Shown in pieces: positions 26,201 through 38,200 of a stretch of DNA of 64,000 nucleotides. The position numbers were made by a program, and so were the translations under genes. Position 1 is the first letter of the stretch. Each line of letters begins with the position of its first letter. The DNA is from Owenia fusiformis (Eukaryota; Annelida; Polychaeta; Sabellida; Oweniidae): NCBI GenBank assembly GCA_903813345.2, contig CAIIXF020000003.1, positions 12,106,931-12,170,930 on the forward strand. The letters are read 5' to 3'. The notes under the pieces were generated by a model that was not told where the DNA came from, made no database searches, and saw only the letters and a program-made list of their open reading frames with translations.

Positions 26201-29200
26201 CAAGTTTGTCAGGTTAACACTTACCTTTCCTGTCAAGCAAGTTTGAATGTTTTTACGAAAGAAATAGACTCTAAAATCTGTAAAAAGAGAGAAAATTCGA
26301 TCTTTTTTCTACTTGTTTTCACTTCCGGCTGCTCTGACCATAATGCGCATGCGTAATTGAAAAAGTTTTGAAACGAAATCAACGAAATTGAAAAACTGTG
26401 AAACCCAAGGAGGATTGGGTCCCAGAATGCAACATCGATGCTCTCTCGATGTTCTTGATGTCTTGATTACAAAATTTGAATTCAAACTGCTTTTTCGTTT
26501 GAAAGTAAGACCAAAATTAACGATTCAAATGTTAAAGTGAACAAAATGGCGGCAGTTTGAATTCGAATTTTGTAATCATGACATCAAGAACATCGAGAGA
26601 GCATCGATGTTGCATTCTTGGACCCAATCCTCCTTGTTTGAAACCTAAATGAAAGTATTTATATTAGAAACTGTTGATAACTAAATATGTAAATGTCAGT
26701 CTTGGAACATGTATTTGATGCATTTGATAAACCACAGCAAACGTACTGCAAATATAGTCAGCAAAAGTCAACAATGAAAAAATCATTAAAGTCTAATAAT
26801 CATTTAACTAGGTGATCAATACATGTACTATCTTCAAATATCTAATAACACATGAGTCTGTGATAGTCTGTGAGTCATTGTTGTTTAATATCATCTTCTC
26901 TCATGTTCATTTTCAAAAATAGAAGTCTATCGACATGGTCGGGATGGAGTGAAGCCCTCTGAGCTGTAACTATATCCCCAGCAGAGGAAAACACCCTCTC
27001 ACTTGGAACACTGGTTCCTGGGATTGCAAGCCTCAGTGCTGCAGCCGCAGCGATGTTGGGAAACAGTGGTTCATTTGATTCCCACCATTGAAGGGGATCA
27101 TCTTCTGGAGATATCCCAGAACAATTTACGTAGTTTTGTAATTCTGACTTCACCTGATCTTGAATAGATTTTCCTGGTACAACCTTAGTAACATATACTC
27201 CAAATATTTTAGACATTGCAGATTTTTTTCTGGGGGGGGATTCTTGATCCCTAAGCTCAGGCTGTAAACTTGGTAAAGGCGGCTCATTGGCATCGACTTG
27301 ATCTTGAGGTAAGTCTAAACCGGGCAAACATGGCAGAGGAGGCTCATTGGCATCGACTGGGGGCTCATTGACACCAACTGGAGGCTCATCATCGACTGGT
27401 TCAGTCTTTACTACAACTTGCCTTCTCTGAAACAAAAAGACATGTGGATTTAAATATGTATAGATGATATTATATATCTGTATGATTTGTAAAATATTAC
27501 ATGTACATTTGAAATAAAATAAATTATTCTGAATTTCTGATTGATCTGATACATCTGAGATGAAAATTGTATATAAAACATGTGGATTTGAACATGTATA
27601 TATTTGCGTGTGTGGTGTGATTTGTATAATGTTGCATGTGAATTTGAAACAAAATAAAATATTCTGATACATCTGAGCTTAAAATTGTCATATAACATGA
27701 AATTGAATATTAGTATAGATAAGTTATATGTGTGTGATTTGTTTAATATTACAATAATTACATGTGAATCACTATCATATCCAAAAAATGTAAATATAAT
27801 ATATATTGAAAAAATACTGGTTAAGGCTAGTTAATGATAGTTAGGGATAGTTAATGATAAATGCTTGTCCTTGCTAATTGTAAATTAGCCACTTTTTGCA
27901 ATTAATAATCTAACTTAATTAGAATTTCACCTTGTTTGCAATGTGAAGAATTGTTTGCTCCAAACTTGCATATGTGGAATCCCTCTCAGTCTCATGTAGG
28001 TCTGGAAGAGTTTTAAAACGGGGGTCCAATGCACAACACTCCAACAGAAATTGCAGTGTAGTAGGCTCCGTATAACGGGATTTCATGTCATCGTAGATGG
28101 CATTTTTGACAGCTTTCACCAGCTTGGAGTCTGTTTCCAGGGGAGTCATTGTCTGAAGGAGCACATTCTTTGTTGGCACTATTAAGGAGATTGTAGGATG
28201 TTTCGCATCACACAGCATGTTGGTAACTGTAAACAGGGGTTCAAGAACGACCACGAGTGATTCAATATTAGAAATGTCATGATCACTAAGGGTATCGATA
28301 TCACGAAGATTTTTGCGCACATCCTTCATCGCTAATGTTGCTGCGATAGGAACCTGTTGTTCAAGGTAGCGATTGAACATTAGGTAGGTAGAGTTCCATC
28401 GGGTAGGTACATCATTTATTAGCTTGTGTACAGGGAAACTGAGAGCTTGCTGTTGCTGCTTGAGCTTACTAGCTGCAGAGGTAGACTGATTGAAAAATTT
28501 AACAATCCGCTTTACTCTTGCTGCTAGAGTGGCCATTGTAGGGATCTTCATTGCCTTTTGTCCTGCTAGATTGATTGTATGCGCTAGGCAACCTATATGT
28601 GGATGTAGAGAGGATTCCTTTATTGCCACTACCATGTTACTTGCGTTATCAGTTGTGCAAGGAATGGTCAACCCCTCTCTCTCCAGTTTCCACTCATCAA
28701 CGGCATCCTGCAGAACCGCGGCGACGTGAGATCCCGTGTGAGATTCGGTCATTAGTCTAGTCTGCAGCACCGTATTAACAATCTTCCATTTCGCTATGTA
28801 GTGACATGTAATTGTCATATAACTTTCAGTGGCTCTCGAAGACCACCCGTCTGTTGTAAGGGACACGCCTTTTGCAAGTGCAATGGATTTTTCCACCCTT
28901 TTTCTTACATCAGAATAAATCTTAGGTACAACATTCTCACTGTAATACTTTCTTGATCGAATTTTGTATTTCGAATCCATGGTATTAAGCATGTGTTGGA
29001 ATCCTTTATTCTCCACAACACTGTACGGGCGCATGTCCATAGCTATAAAGATTCCAATAGCTCTAGATATCGATAAAGCTTTAGGGCTTATATCTGGGTA
29101 TGGTAATTTCAAAGCGGATGCTAGTGTAGGCTGCGAAAGCGACTTTTTCAGGGATGGCTTTGATAGGCCTGAAGATGAGGTTGAAGTAGCCTTGCTAGAA

Positions 29201-32200
29201 GTAGCCTCTGGCTCTAAGCCAGGATGATAAACACGGATGTGTTTTAACATGCGGGAGGTATTCCCTGAAAGAAAAATTGAAAATAAAATAGCGATAAATT
29301 ACTAGGCCTAGTAATACAATAGATATTCACTCACTAATTGAAGTCCTTCTAGGTTAATTAATTTTAAAATAAAATAGACTCATCGCTCATCTCAAGATTT
29401 TGTAGTCTAGTTGGAACTTGGAACCAAGAAAAAACTGGAAAAACGAACCTGCTTCATAGGGAAGTACTGTCTGACATACTTTACAGATAGTTTTGTTTTT
29501 ATTTTTTTCAACTGGTAGAGGTATCCCAAACAAATTCCACACCATAGACTTTTTGCCTGATACTTCGGCCCACAGGCCTGTTTCAGATTTGGCGGCCATT
29601 TGCACTTCGACGCCAAGTATAAAAGGCAACCAAAAATATAAACGAATACGAAACTACTCGAGGAAAATCTGTCATGGGGAAGATAATTTCTTCTAAATCA
29701 ATTAATCTGATATTGTAAGAGTTAAAATGTAATTAATTAACGCTGTTAGATTGTAAGACGTCATGGAAAAGTAAATTTATTCATTTATCTATGAGTATTT
29801 TCGCCCCGTCGATTCCTACTTCCAATGAAATCCGAAGGTCAAAGTTCGTAAAACAAAACTTGATTTCTGTTGATTTCTCCGCTATTTATTTTGTTTATGC
29901 GAGTAATACACATGCAAATTGGATGTAGTTTGAAGGAAAACATCACTGGAGGAACAATGGTCACGGATATTAACGATTCAAAGCAAGTACTAAGGTAAGG
30001 GTCCGATATTGTTCCGAAACCCTTCGGAACATGATATTAAAATTCCGAATTCCGGTATTTTAACAAAAGTCCGCGGTTCGGACCGATTCCGGTCGAATGG
30101 CACGGCCCTATAAGAAACTGTAACCTTCAAGTAAGAAACTCTAAACAATATGTAATCTTCAAATAAGAAACTCTTCATGGTAGAAGTGCATTAGTTTCCT
30201 TCAAGTAAGAAAGTTCAATCTTCAATCCAAGAATCTTGATCAGACTAATGACCAATATAAACAAACTTCGCGATGACCTGAAACTCAAAACAGTCCGGAT
30301 ATTTTTTCCTTTAACCTTTTCATTCCAACTTAATATTTCCCGAAAGGCGTCTGCTGCAGTATTTCCCTCCACTTGCATTTAGTGCCAATAAATGTCTGGC
30401 TGGAAAAGCTAGGAAGGCTATATATGAATCAGCAGACTGTCTCTCTCACTTGTTATATGATGAGGATCCTCATCAGGAGCTGAGAAACATAATGAATATG
30501 CTGAAAGCAAATTGCTGCTCTGATCTATTATGTATAATTAGCTATCACTAAGAGGGCACTGGATTGCATTAGTCATAAGTGGCCTCCTCTCAAAGTATGG
30601 AACAAGAGTCCTGATTTCACATATTGTCTTGATGCGTTAAATTGTCCTATTTGAAATATTGTAATGCAATATATTATCCTGGTGTTATATATTGTACTGA
30701 TATGGTATATATTGTCCCAATGTGATATATTCTTCCAATTTAATATTTTGCATCGATGTGATAAATTACATTAATGCAAAATATTGTACTGATGTGACAT
30801 ATAGAGTAATATTTTCCTGATGCGTTTAATTGTAATGAACCAATAATTATACTCATATATATTATACAATAATGTGATGTATTGTCCTGATGAAATTTAT
30901 TGTACTGATAGCTGCCTTACGTACATCATCCTTAAAACATAAAACAAGGAATCCAGAAAACGCAGACAGCAGTAAATTTTATTAATAGAACTTCATAAGA
31001 TCCTCTTGTATTATAGCCACGTGTCAGAAACAATGATTTACAATGCTTTAGTCTCTTTGTCTGCAGCAGGACATGACCTTGAAAAGGATTAGACGTCTCG
31101 TCTCGTGTCTTTACTACTACGCTATAATCCTACAAACTTGAATATATTCCAGTTGTGAACATACAAAACTGTTTCCGTTTCCAATTATTTATTTGATATA
31201 GTATTCCAGCAATCAACAATTCATCATTATTCCCATGGATTGCCTCAGTTCCAATTTTGATTATTTCCTATTATTCTATAATCAACTGTATCTAAACATA
31301 TATAGCATTCAGAGACACTCATTGTGTTATGCTATTCCTGTCTGAGGTGTTCTAATTTTGAATCTTAACTGCATCTAAATATAGTGCCAAAGACAATCGT
31401 TTAATGCAAATGTCTGATTGCTTCTTTCATTTAAACGATGAGCGGATTGTCTTAATGCCTGCAATAATGTAAGAACCGAGGTCTATCTTTCTAATGCGTT
31501 TATTTATCGTGACTATCGAACCATATCCTTCAGACAAAATCAATGTTTCTTTCCGAATAATTTTCCAATATTGAATGAACAATTCCTCTGCAATCAAATC
31601 ACCCAACTGTGCGCTTGGTACAAACTATAGAGTCTGTGATAGATTAAGTGAAGATGCATCTAAATAATCCATCAACTATATCATGGGATTAAGTTCCAAT
31701 TTCCATGAACGTGTTTATTTTATGAAGTCCTTCAGGATCAGATATATAAAGAATACCCTTTTCAAGAATTTTACGTACTACTAGCCTCTCAGCTCCAAGT
31801 GGGTGCAAAATTCTCATTTTCACAATTCAGACAGAAATTGGTCAAAATATGCCCATTTTCATGTTTGTTCTCATTATCAAGAGGCTGCAAATAGATTTTC
31901 AGGTGGGTGCAAGCCTGTTTTTAAGATCTCAGATGGGTGCTGCACCCACTTGCTTTAAATACTGAGGAGATCACTGATCTCTCAGGATTTAGAAGCTGCT
32001 CGGCATCTGACATCTCAGAACATATAAGCATGACTGCATGCAGTGCTACCTGATTGGTTAAGCACAAACTTCTAAAATTATTACTTTAAGTCAGAGTATA
32101 GTGATTGAGCCAATGATTAAAGGGTAATCCAGTATCATGACTGATGCCTCATTTTCATTCTGATACTCATAGCATCTTTCTGTTTCACCTCAAACATGCT

Positions 32201-35200
32201 CTGATATTATGAGGCATATTCTGTGATCTGAACACATCAGATGGGAAGAGTTATAACTGTCAATAAGTGTATAGTTATCATATAATCATCTACCTTAATG
32301 TCAATACATTACATAATAGGCAATTGTATTTAACAGCAGATATTAGAACAGGCACAGGTACACAAGTTTTACGACCCCAATTAGATAAAAAATATGAGCT
32401 GGGATGAAAAATCTCCAAAATCCTCAATTTTGGGCTCTCCAGGGCCCCGTTTTTGTACTGTTCGTAGTAACGAACGTTCGCAATTCGTAAATTCGTAAAT
32501 ATTTAAAAAGTTACGAATGAGTTACGAATTCGTAAAGTTGCGAATGGATCATTTTTGTACGCTTTCGTAAGTCATTCGTAACTTTCCAATTGTTTAGAGA
32601 TTTACAAATAGGTTGACGTCATATTCCACAGTTGTCAGGACAAATAGTACAAAAACAGGGTTGATCAAAATAATAAAACCAAAGTCATACTATAAGAACT
32701 TTATAAAAATAAAGATTCCATGAAAAGTACTAAAATAGATATAGAAATAGGTTGATAATACGTTGATAACGGTGTTGCCCTTTGTGTTCTCTGATTTAGA
32801 ATGACAAAACGTCACAAATCACAATATAAATGAATGAATAAGAGGCCATTCGCAAAGTTACGAAAGGGTCAGAGGTGGTATTAAATCTACGACCGAAAAC
32901 AGGCATGACGTCACTATTTTCGTAAATTTATGAATCGTTCGTAACTTACGAAATCTTACGAAAATGCATCTTTGTTAAATTCGCAAATTAAACAATGGAT
33001 TTACGAATGTTCGTTAGTAAGAACGGTACAAAAATGGGTCCCTGGATAGCCAAATCAAGCTCATTATATCATGGCATCTCAGGACTGAGAAGAAATGAGA
33101 TGTCATGGATTATCATGATGCTTCATTTCATCAAAGCTAATACTTTGCTAGAACTGAGAGGCTCTGAGTCACAAGGGAGACATAAAACAACTGATAACTA
33201 CTTTCTCCCCTAAGAATCCTTGCCAAAATCTGTTCTCATATCTTGCCTAAGGTCACATTTTTCCTCTCTAAAATTTGAATGAATTGCTTCTTTTTCTAGC
33301 ATTTCTATATCATTCTGTATCAACTTTCCACCATTTTACATCATTCTTCCTGAATTCAGTTCTTTTACATCAATTGTTTATTTCAAAATATCTGACTGTA
33401 ACTTTTTTACCACAGAAAAAATATTCTTCAAATCCCTGAATACCCCAGTCTAATGTGGTGACTGTCTGATGTCAGCTAATGAAAAATCGGAAAAAAAATT
33501 ACCCAGCACCAATTATTGGCAAAACCTTGCAGAAAAGATTACAATGTATCAAAATGAAAATGTCACCACCTGCCATTTGTTCCTGTAACAGATGCTGGCT
33601 GCCTAATACTGACACCAACCACAGAACACCAACTGCTGAACACCATCCAAAAAAAAAGTTGGTCAATGTTTCTGGTGCAGAATGTGCATTGTTGGGAAGA
33701 GAGTTATCTTACCAAAGCTTACATGATAGAAAAGGAATATGATGAAAGAAGAATAGCCAATGAACTTTTTAAAAACAGGCTTGCACCCTCCTGTAAATCT
33801 ATCTGCACCAATGAAAACCATGAAAAATAGGTATGTTTTGACCTAGTTTGGTCTGAATTGTAAAAATGAGAATTATGTACCTACTTGAGAAAAAATCTTG
33901 TGAACACTAGATATTGATACTATTCCTGTGGCTACACTTTAACACCATTGAGGTTAGACTAACCAATATGGATCTACCAGGCTGAATTATGCAACAGTGT
34001 TATCATGTCAGACAAGTTCAAAAATTCACTTCTCTCAGTGTTTTTATAATGTCATCAGGGTTTACTTACTTACTTACATTTATATCAAGAGAACAAAGAG
34101 CAATTTTAAAGTACTTTTTAACTCTCTGTTTGTGACATATGAACTAAAAAAGTACATGTAACACTATTAAAGTTGCACTTTTGAAGTTGCACTATTGAAG
34201 TTGCACTATTGAAGATCTGGTTTTAATTGTTCTGGGGTTATACTGGTAATTGGCATAATAAAAGTGCAGAAGTCAAGCTTGTATAAAGGCTATTGATATG
34301 TTTTGGAGGGGTTTGCAACACATGTTGTCTTTTACATTTCTCAGATTTCACACATGGATAACAAATTACCATAGAAATCATTAATTGGCAGTAAAATGCA
34401 GATAATATGCAATTCAAATCATAAATTCTGTCACTAAAAATGAAGATTTTATGCAATACATCAGCATTGCTAATTAAATAAAATGAAAAGGTGAAAAGTT
34501 AGAATGTGTAAGAGGAAGCTAAAGTAGCAGAATTAATCACGCTTCAGATGATTCAGAATTTCCCAATGGTAAAGTTTATTAGACTCTGTGAGAGTGCAAT
34601 AGAGACAGTGCTGAATTAATAAAACATTTTGGAATGAACTTGATGAATGCAGAGCTCAGTGTTGACCCAGAATCCCCCACTGGGCAAAGGATTCATAAAG
34701 ACCTAAATTTCTACCCAAAATCTCATGTAGGTAAAAACAATAGAAAATGGGGATATGAGATCGATGGATGATTCAAAATATCCATGATTCTGAGAGTGAT
34801 CTTGAATGAATGGATATATGTGAATCACATGTTTTACTCCCAGAGAATTAGTAAATGTGATGGTTGAATCAACCAAAAGCATCTGTTGCTCATCTGAAAT
34901 GGAGTAAAGGAACCTGTTCAGCTCAGATATCTAAATAAAAGTAAACAAAGTTGTTGATTTTCTTTCTCAGAGATATTTATTTTCTCAGAGAAATGAACAT
35001 TCATAGAAATAAATAAAAGTTGAACACTCCATGCATATCATTTTTGCAGCTCAACTGAAGAAAGGAGTGTCATATAATTCACTAGATGATGGCAGATAGG
35101 ATCACATTATTGATCTCTAATTCTTTTTAATCGAGGCTGATACCAAAGGGTTTCTGTAACTTTCATCATGTTTCACATTCAGACAATAAAATAAGATTTA

Positions 35201-38200
35201 TATCTAAGCAAATATCAACTGTATTTTTAGCAAGAATATTTATCTAATACGCCAGTTAACTGCACTCAGCAAGACCATCTAATATATCAGTCTGCAGTAT
35301 TATCCCAAGCAAAGTTATTCTAACTGGTATACAAGAAATACCCAATACCATATTTGGATATTCTTATCAGGGTGTAAATTAATTTTTTTTTCAATTGGTG
35401 CAAGGCAATTTTCAAATTACTGACCACTGGATCTAAAACAACCTTGTTTAACTAATTGTCTCTTTTTATTCGAGTACACAAAATATACAACACAACACAA
35501 ATAGAAATTTCTGTCATTTTTATATATACAAAATATGATACATAATCACCTGTAATATGAATGATAACAATTTTCAAATTTTACATTGATGATTCCATCT
35601 TTTTGCACTCTCGGTAGCATTTCAAGGTGAACACCCCCCCCCCCCAAAAAAGCTTTTTCATTTGTGAGATAGAACAATCAGGTTTCCAACTACTGACACT
35701 ACTTAATAGTGTCAAGTGATAACCTACTTAAACCGAATTATCATACAGCTTGAACATTCATGCTAACTTCAGGCAAAAATATAACATATTTAAGATATAA
35801 TGGGAGATGGTACTAACATATATTAAGTGAAGTGGCCTCAAAAACATACTTGGTATGAGACCAAAAAGATATGGATTATTGTATAAGGTATGAGAATTAA
35901 TCATTTCTGAAGTGAAAGTTGTCAACAATGCAGGCACATTAAAACAAATGATTGCTATCACACAAAAACCAAATGATTGCTATCACACAAAAAACCAAAT
36001 CACCTCAACGAAGCACTCTAAAAAATATGTAAGGACGTGTAACTGTTTGAAGTGATGGAAGGGCATTTATCTCTCATATCTCTCAAGCTTGAGCTAAAGT
36101 AAGATACGGAAGTGCCTGGACACCCAACTTGGAGATGCACCGAGATATTCCAAATTCACAAATCCCAACATGCATTGCACCAACATTGCACAATACTTAT
36201 ATCTGATTGGATACAGGGATAATTGGAAAGATACCTAGTGTAAAGCAATGCGTCAATGAACAAGAGTTTGTTGAAGTTGAACTTATTCTTAGTGCCTTTG
36301 GTGCAAATTCCATGAATAAAATACTACATATAAAATCATATTTTAAAATAAAAAATAAAGTTGGAGAATGGAATAAGCATGAAATAAGTGAACAGGTATT
36401 TAGAAATACCTCACTCTAAATTCTATGAAAATCAAACACTTTAATCAAATGTTTATTGGATTTTTGTAGATTCTGTAAGCAGATAGCATGTCTAGACTGA
36501 AATTGTATTTAGACATGCATACCTTCCATCATGTTATTGATCAAAGAATAAACCAATATATTACCGATTTCTGCACCCTCAAATGTTGAGTTGATATTTA
36601 AAGAGATAGTAACATCACGTACGTAGATAAGTACTTTTGCTTGAAGAGATAAGTGGAGAAACAATTCAATTACATCATTCTTGAACCCCAGATTGAAAAC
36701 TGTTACCGCCTTGGAGAACAATCCCCTCTCCCATTCCAATATATACCCCAGTCCACAGACAAAGCATTTCCCTGCTGGAGTTTTCTGTAAATCCACATCC
36801 TCAACCCATTCCCCCCCCCCCCCACTAAAGACATTTTGGGTAAAAACTATTTACACATAACATAAAGATGGCAGCACATGCACAGTGTCAGTTGAGATAA
36901 AAAGGATTTGTAGACTATTGGTTCTAGTGATCTTTTTGTCAGTGTTCTTGCAATGAGCTTAGTCACTTTGGGAGGTCTGTGTACCAATGTATATATCTTT
37001 TACCAATACAGGTTAGGAAAATCAATCATGGCCAGTAGGTACCCAAAAACAATGTGCAATCTGGATTGTTGCAATCTAACAATGTGAAAGTTAACATTGT
37101 TGCAATCTGCAATCTGGATTGTTGCAATCTGACAATGTGAAATATAACATTGTTGCAATCTGCAATCTGGATTGTACAATCTGTTTATACATCTCTCAGA
37201 ATGGCAACAATCTTAGCAATGTTGCAATGTGTAGATTGTTGCAATGTGTGCAATCTGCAATCTGGATTGTTGCAATCTAACAATGTGAAATATAACATTG
37301 CTGCAATCTGCAATCTGGATTGTACAATCTGTTTATACATCTCCTCTCAGAATGGCAACAATCTTAGCAATGTTGCAATGTGCAGATTGTTGCAATGTGT
37401 GCAATCTGCAATCTGGATTGTTGCAATCTGTTTTATACTTCTCTCAGTATGGCAAACAATCTTAACAATCTTTAGCAATGTTGCAATGTGCAGATTGTTG
37501 CAATATGGTTTATACTTTCAGAATCTAATATAACCTTAACATTGTTGCAATATGAATATTGTTGCAATGTGGATTGTGCAATGTTAATAATTAATATGTT
37601 TATACGATATACACAATCTTTGTAATAGTAAACTATTTAGATGGTTACTCAATAGCAAATATAATGTGCAATATAATGTGTACACTATTGGAGTATTGGT
37701 GCAAGAATTTTAAATCTTTTATTATGAACGTGCTGAAATATAGTTTTAATTACTTTCATTACTTTGTTTATTTTTTATTAAGAACTCTCTCTTTTGAAGT
37801 GGGAGAGTTTTAGTAGCCCCCATGCTTTGTTTCATCGTATCATATGTTGTTAATGAGATGCTGTTTCATGTGCAGTCTCTCCCCAAAGTGATATCTGCTC
37901 ATTAAGAAGAAATTAAATACTGTTCAAGATAATGAATATTAATTAACATGGCCAATACAGAGCCAGTTGGAGTTACAGTGAAATGTAAACCTATTCAAAC
38001 TTTGATTCATCCATATATCATAGTATCATATAGGTGTTAGTTGAAATGAAGTCAATGTGAACATGTTCATATTTCTAAGTTGAAGGTTATAACATATCCA
38101 GGAAAAACAGTATATCTTTCACGATTCCTATCATCATACAGCAGACAATTTGAGAGGCATGATGCCATTGCTGCAATAAAGACCATGAATAAAGCAACAT

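Larger units (their letters stand above)
26049..30109 (-). mobile_element. hAT transposon with intact-looking transposase
   Basis: DNA transposon of the hAT superfamily. The left end begins (T)AGGGCTGTGCCGGAAC and the right end, reverse-complemented, begins (T)AGGGCCGTGCCATTC, a hAT-type terminal inverted repeat. Subterminal regions are full of TTCGG/CCGAA words. An 8-bp direct repeat ATAAGAAA lies at 26041-26048 and 30110-30117, the expected hAT duplication length, although three bases (GCT) sit between the left repeat and the AGGG tip, and TAAGAAACT recurs locally to the right. Inside is one three-exon transposase gene on the minus strand, plus a 231-bp hairpin insertion near the left end. 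Confidence 0.9.
30118..32439. other. Intron segment with small repeats
   Basis: Contains three TAAGAAACT-bearing near-repeats (30110-30175), a degenerate ~22-bp minisatellite (30640-30910) and family 1 copy b (31792-31968). No gene recognised. Confidence 0.6.
33045..37014. other. Intron segment with interspersed repeats, no gene recognised
   Basis: Holds family 2 copy b (33551-33664), family 1 copy c inverted (33770-33908), a triple 18-bp GTTGCACTATTGAA repeat (34168-34215), an 11-C run (35635-35645), a 27-bp duplication (35938-35997) and a 13-C run (36811-36823). Open frames at 36207-36419 and 36509-36796 have no recognisable content. Confidence 0.55.

Noticed and set aside
27450-27698. Extension of the third hAT exon upstream (Tyr/Ile/His-rich)
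   Set aside because: AT-rich intron read-through beyond a good TTTCAG acceptor; without similarity to transposases.
28490-29227. Plus-strand frames of 61-87 codons
   Set aside because: Antisense shadows of hAT transposase exon 2.
36509-36796. 95-codon minus-strand frame
   Set aside because: No recognised motif, no flanking splice logic or phase match to NHE exons; could be chance in a long intron.
37150-37533. 127-codon plus-strand frame
   Set aside because: It is the inverted left array of the same repeat.
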